From Clostridium_AD sp937920395 (GTDB taxonomy: Bacteria > Bacillota > Clostridia > Clostridiales > Clostridiaceae): a stretch of 64,000 nt of DNA. The first letter of the stretch is position 1; the number at the start of each line of letters is the position of its first letter. The notes under the pieces are model-generated. The model did no database searches and was not told where the DNA came from. It was given only the letters and a program-made list of their open reading frames with translations. The stretch spans positions 15,809 to 79,808 of the forward strand of contig DAVZGP010000011.1 in the NCBI GenBank assembly GCA_052274345.1, written 5' to 3'. Below are positions 62,338 through 64,000 of the stretch, in pieces. The position numbers and the translations under genes are program-made.

Positions 62338-63354
62338 TTATTCACCCCCAAACTCTATTGAAACGGCATGCGCAATTCCTGGTATTGTTTCACCTTGCAA
62401 AGACGAAGTAGGATTTAAAAGAGCACCAGTTGAAACTAACAATATCCTTTTAAATTTTCCCTTTATCATATTTTTAAGTAGATATCCTGTTGCAACTACT
62501 GCGGAACAACCACATCCACTACCCCCAGCGTTAGTTCCTTGTTTATTTTCATCAAAAATTTCTTCACCACAGTCAATATAATGACCTTTCATATCATACT
62601 TATATTCAAGCAATAATTTTTCTGTAAATTTTCTTCCTATAATACCTAAATCTCCAGTAGCAATGATATCATAATCTGAAGGTTTCCTCCCAGTGTCCAT
62701 AAAATGCTGTTTAATAGTATCCACTGCTGCTGGAGCCATTGCAACACCCATATTATTTACATCAGTTATTCCGTAGTCCTTAACTTTTCCAGTTGTAACG
62801 TGAGTAACATATGGGAATTTACCTTTTTTCCCTAAAACCATAGCACCTGCACCTGTAACCGTCCATTGAGCTGTTGGTGCTCTTTGACTTCCCATTTCAA
62901 GTGGTAATCTAAATTGTCTTTCCGCAGAAGAAAAATGTGATGAGGTAGCTGCTACAACATAATTTGCAAGTCCCCCCTCCATTATCATTGAACCAACACT
63001 TAAAGATTCAGCCATAGTTGAACAAGCTCCGTAAAGACCTATGAACGGTATATTTAAATCTCTAGCAGCAAAACAAGAGGATGATAACTGATTTAATAAA
63101 TCACCAGCTAATAAATAATTGATATCCTTTTCTTTTAACTTTGCTTTTTTTATGCTCTCTGATATCGCAGTATACAAAAGACTTGTTTCAGCTTTTTCAA
63201 AACTCTCAGTTCCATTGAGATCGTCTTCTATAATTTTATCAAAATACTCTCTTAATGGACCCTGTCCTTCTTTAGGACCAACTATATTGTATGTACCGAT
63301 AATTCTAGGTTTACTTTCAAGCTCTACTGTCTGAAGGCCAATTCTTCTTCCCAT
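62338..63354 (-). CDS. spoVAD: Stage V sporulation protein AD
   Basis: A 338-residue soluble, thiolase-like protein that binds dipicolinic acid on the SpoVA complex. Seen are YGACSTMAESL (thiolase-like Cys), RQFRLPLEMGSQRAPTAQWTVTG and TNAGGSGCGCSA. Length matches the family. AAGGTGGTGACG precedes ATG. Middle gene of spoVAC-AD-AE, the reduced operon usual in clostridia. Confidence 0.96.
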   Translation of the reverse strand: MGRRIGLQTVELESKPRIIGTYNIVGPKEGQGPLREYFDKIIEDDLNGTESFEKAETSLLYTAISESIKKAKLKEKDINYLLAGDLLNQLSSSCFAARDLNIPFIGLYGACSTMAESLSVGSMIMEGGLANYVVAATSSHFSSAERQFRLPLEMGSQRAPTAQWTVTGAGAMVLGKKGKFPYVTHVTTGKVKDYGITDVNNMGVAMAPAAVDTIKQHFMDTGRKPSDYDIIATGDLGIIGRKFTEKLLLEYKYDMKGHYIDCGEEIFDENKQGTNAGGSGCGCSAVVATGYLLKNMIKGKFKRILLVSTGALLNPTSSLQGETIPGIAHAVSIEFGGE

Positions 63355-63360
63355 TTTGCG

Positions 63361-63813
63361 TCACCACCTTAAAAAATAATATAAAATACCTACAATTACA
63401 GATGAACCAATTCCATAAACCAAAACAGGTCCTGCAATAGTAAACATTTTAGCTGCTACCCCAAAAACAAAACCCTCTTTTTTAAATTCCATTGCAGGTG
63501 AGACTATAGAATTTGCAAATCCAGTAATCGGTACGACAGAACCTGCTCCTGCAAAATCACCTAACTTGTCATATACACCAATTCCTGTAAGCACAGCACC
63601 TAAAAATACCATAACTATCGAAACATAAGTCCCTACATCATCTTTTGGAATACCAATTTTCGAAAAAATATCACTTATAAATTGTCCAATTACACATATT
63701 AATCCTCCAACCCAAAAGGCATTAAAGCAGTGTATTAATAAATTAGGTTTTGGAATATTATTGGAATTAAGTTTATCAAATTTTTTTCTAATTATTTTTT
63801 CTTCTACCTTCAT
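63361..63813 (-). CDS. spoVAC: Stage V sporulation protein AC
   Basis: A 150-residue membrane protein with about four helices (FWVGGLICVIGQFISD and GFANSIVSPAMEFKKEG segments), the mechanosensitive pore subunit in Bacillus. Start at the ATG behind AAAGGAGG, 12 codons after a longer in-frame start. First gene of the operon; it should use a forespore sigma-G promoter, but I could not pick a convincing one in the 130 bases upstream. Confidence 0.94.
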   Translation of the reverse strand: MKVEEKIIRKKFDKLNSNNIPKPNLLIHCFNAFWVGGLICVIGQFISDIFSKIGIPKDDVGTYVSIVMVFLGAVLTGIGVYDKLGDFAGAGSVVPITGFANSIVSPAMEFKKEGFVFGVAAKMFTIAGPVLVYGIGSSVIVGILYYFLRW

Positions 63814-63945
63814 AATGCTCCTCCTTTTAACCTTGAAAGTTGTTATCAATTTGTTTTGTAATTTAAATATAATAGTCTAATCCTTAATTATAGTATTTGC
63901 ATTAATATATTTTTTAGTCAAAAAAAGATATAACTAAAGATAAAG

Positions 63946-63995
63946 AAGGGGCTGTCTCAAAATGGTTAAAAAATCATTTGAAGAGATAGCCTCTT
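63946..63995. terminator. Hairpin at the right edge of the window
   Basis: Thirteen-pair stem with two G-U pairs (63946-63958 and 63983-63995), followed by TTTTCCT, probably a terminator for a gene beyond the window. Its GGGGCTGTCTCAAAA start also resembles ends of some insertion sequences. Confidence 0.55.
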
Positions 63996-64000
63996 TTCCT

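Overview
The window reads as chromosome of a spore-forming Clostridium (sensu stricto): very AT-rich, ordinary TTGACA/TATAAT promoters, strong GGAGG ribosome sites, many long-stem intrinsic terminators, and spore genes (spoVAC-AD-AE, yunB, spore photoproduct lyase, a BofC-like protein). I cannot name the species. No rRNA, tRNA, CRISPR array, prophage or complete insertion sequence was seen; most genes are housekeeping.

Layout. 0-5 kb: the 3' end of a NagZ-type glucosaminidase, then a minus-strand iron-sulfur/thiolation operon (iscR, iscS, iscU, mnmA, second iscU) behind a good promoter and a long folded leader. 5-13 kb: hisS of an unusual type, a SufS-like desulfurase, a flavin reductase, an AEC carrier, a PHP histidinol phosphatase, glyA and a split threonine/serine exporter. 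13-31 kb: one long minus-strand block in classic clostridial order: ruvA-ruvB-queA-tgt-yajC-(TIGR04086)-scfA-scfB-secD-secF-(RecJ-like)-apt-rel-dtd-MBL-hemZ-aspS-csoR. Two things are odd there: recJ is reduced to a 289-residue protein with damaged metal motifs, and no hisS lies between hemZ and aspS. 31-43 kb: TudS/YbgA fusion, aat, splB, DUF4153 membrane protein, rlmA, AI-2E transporter, a glutaredoxin, a coiled-coil protein with a divergent 23-residue peptide gene, a DEAD-box helicase and a short-chain dehydrogenase. 43-50 kb is the accessory-looking part: secreted wall enzymes (M15 peptidase, amidase_6), a CymR-like regulator with a probable operator, and a group of small cysteine-rich proteins. 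50-64 kb: yebC, yigZ, a HEAT protein, a MocR/PdxR-type regulator, a nucleotidyltransferase, hflX with an N-terminal JAMM-like domain, hpt, yunB, a class A penicillin-binding protein and the spoVA operon.

The genes group by job: sulfur handling (iscRSU, mnmA, SufS-like, TudS-like, Rrf2/CymR-like and CsoR/CstR-like regulators), translation and tRNA modification (hisS, aspS, dtd, tgt, queA, mnmA, aat, rlmA, hflX), Sec export with the SCIFF peptide system, stringent response, wall remodelling and sporulation. The observations I would check first are the apparent -1 frameshift in an A8 tract at the start of the penicillin-binding protein, the RecJ pseudoenzyme, the HflX-JAMM fusion, the iscR leader, the relocated hisS, and the 23-residue peptide gene.
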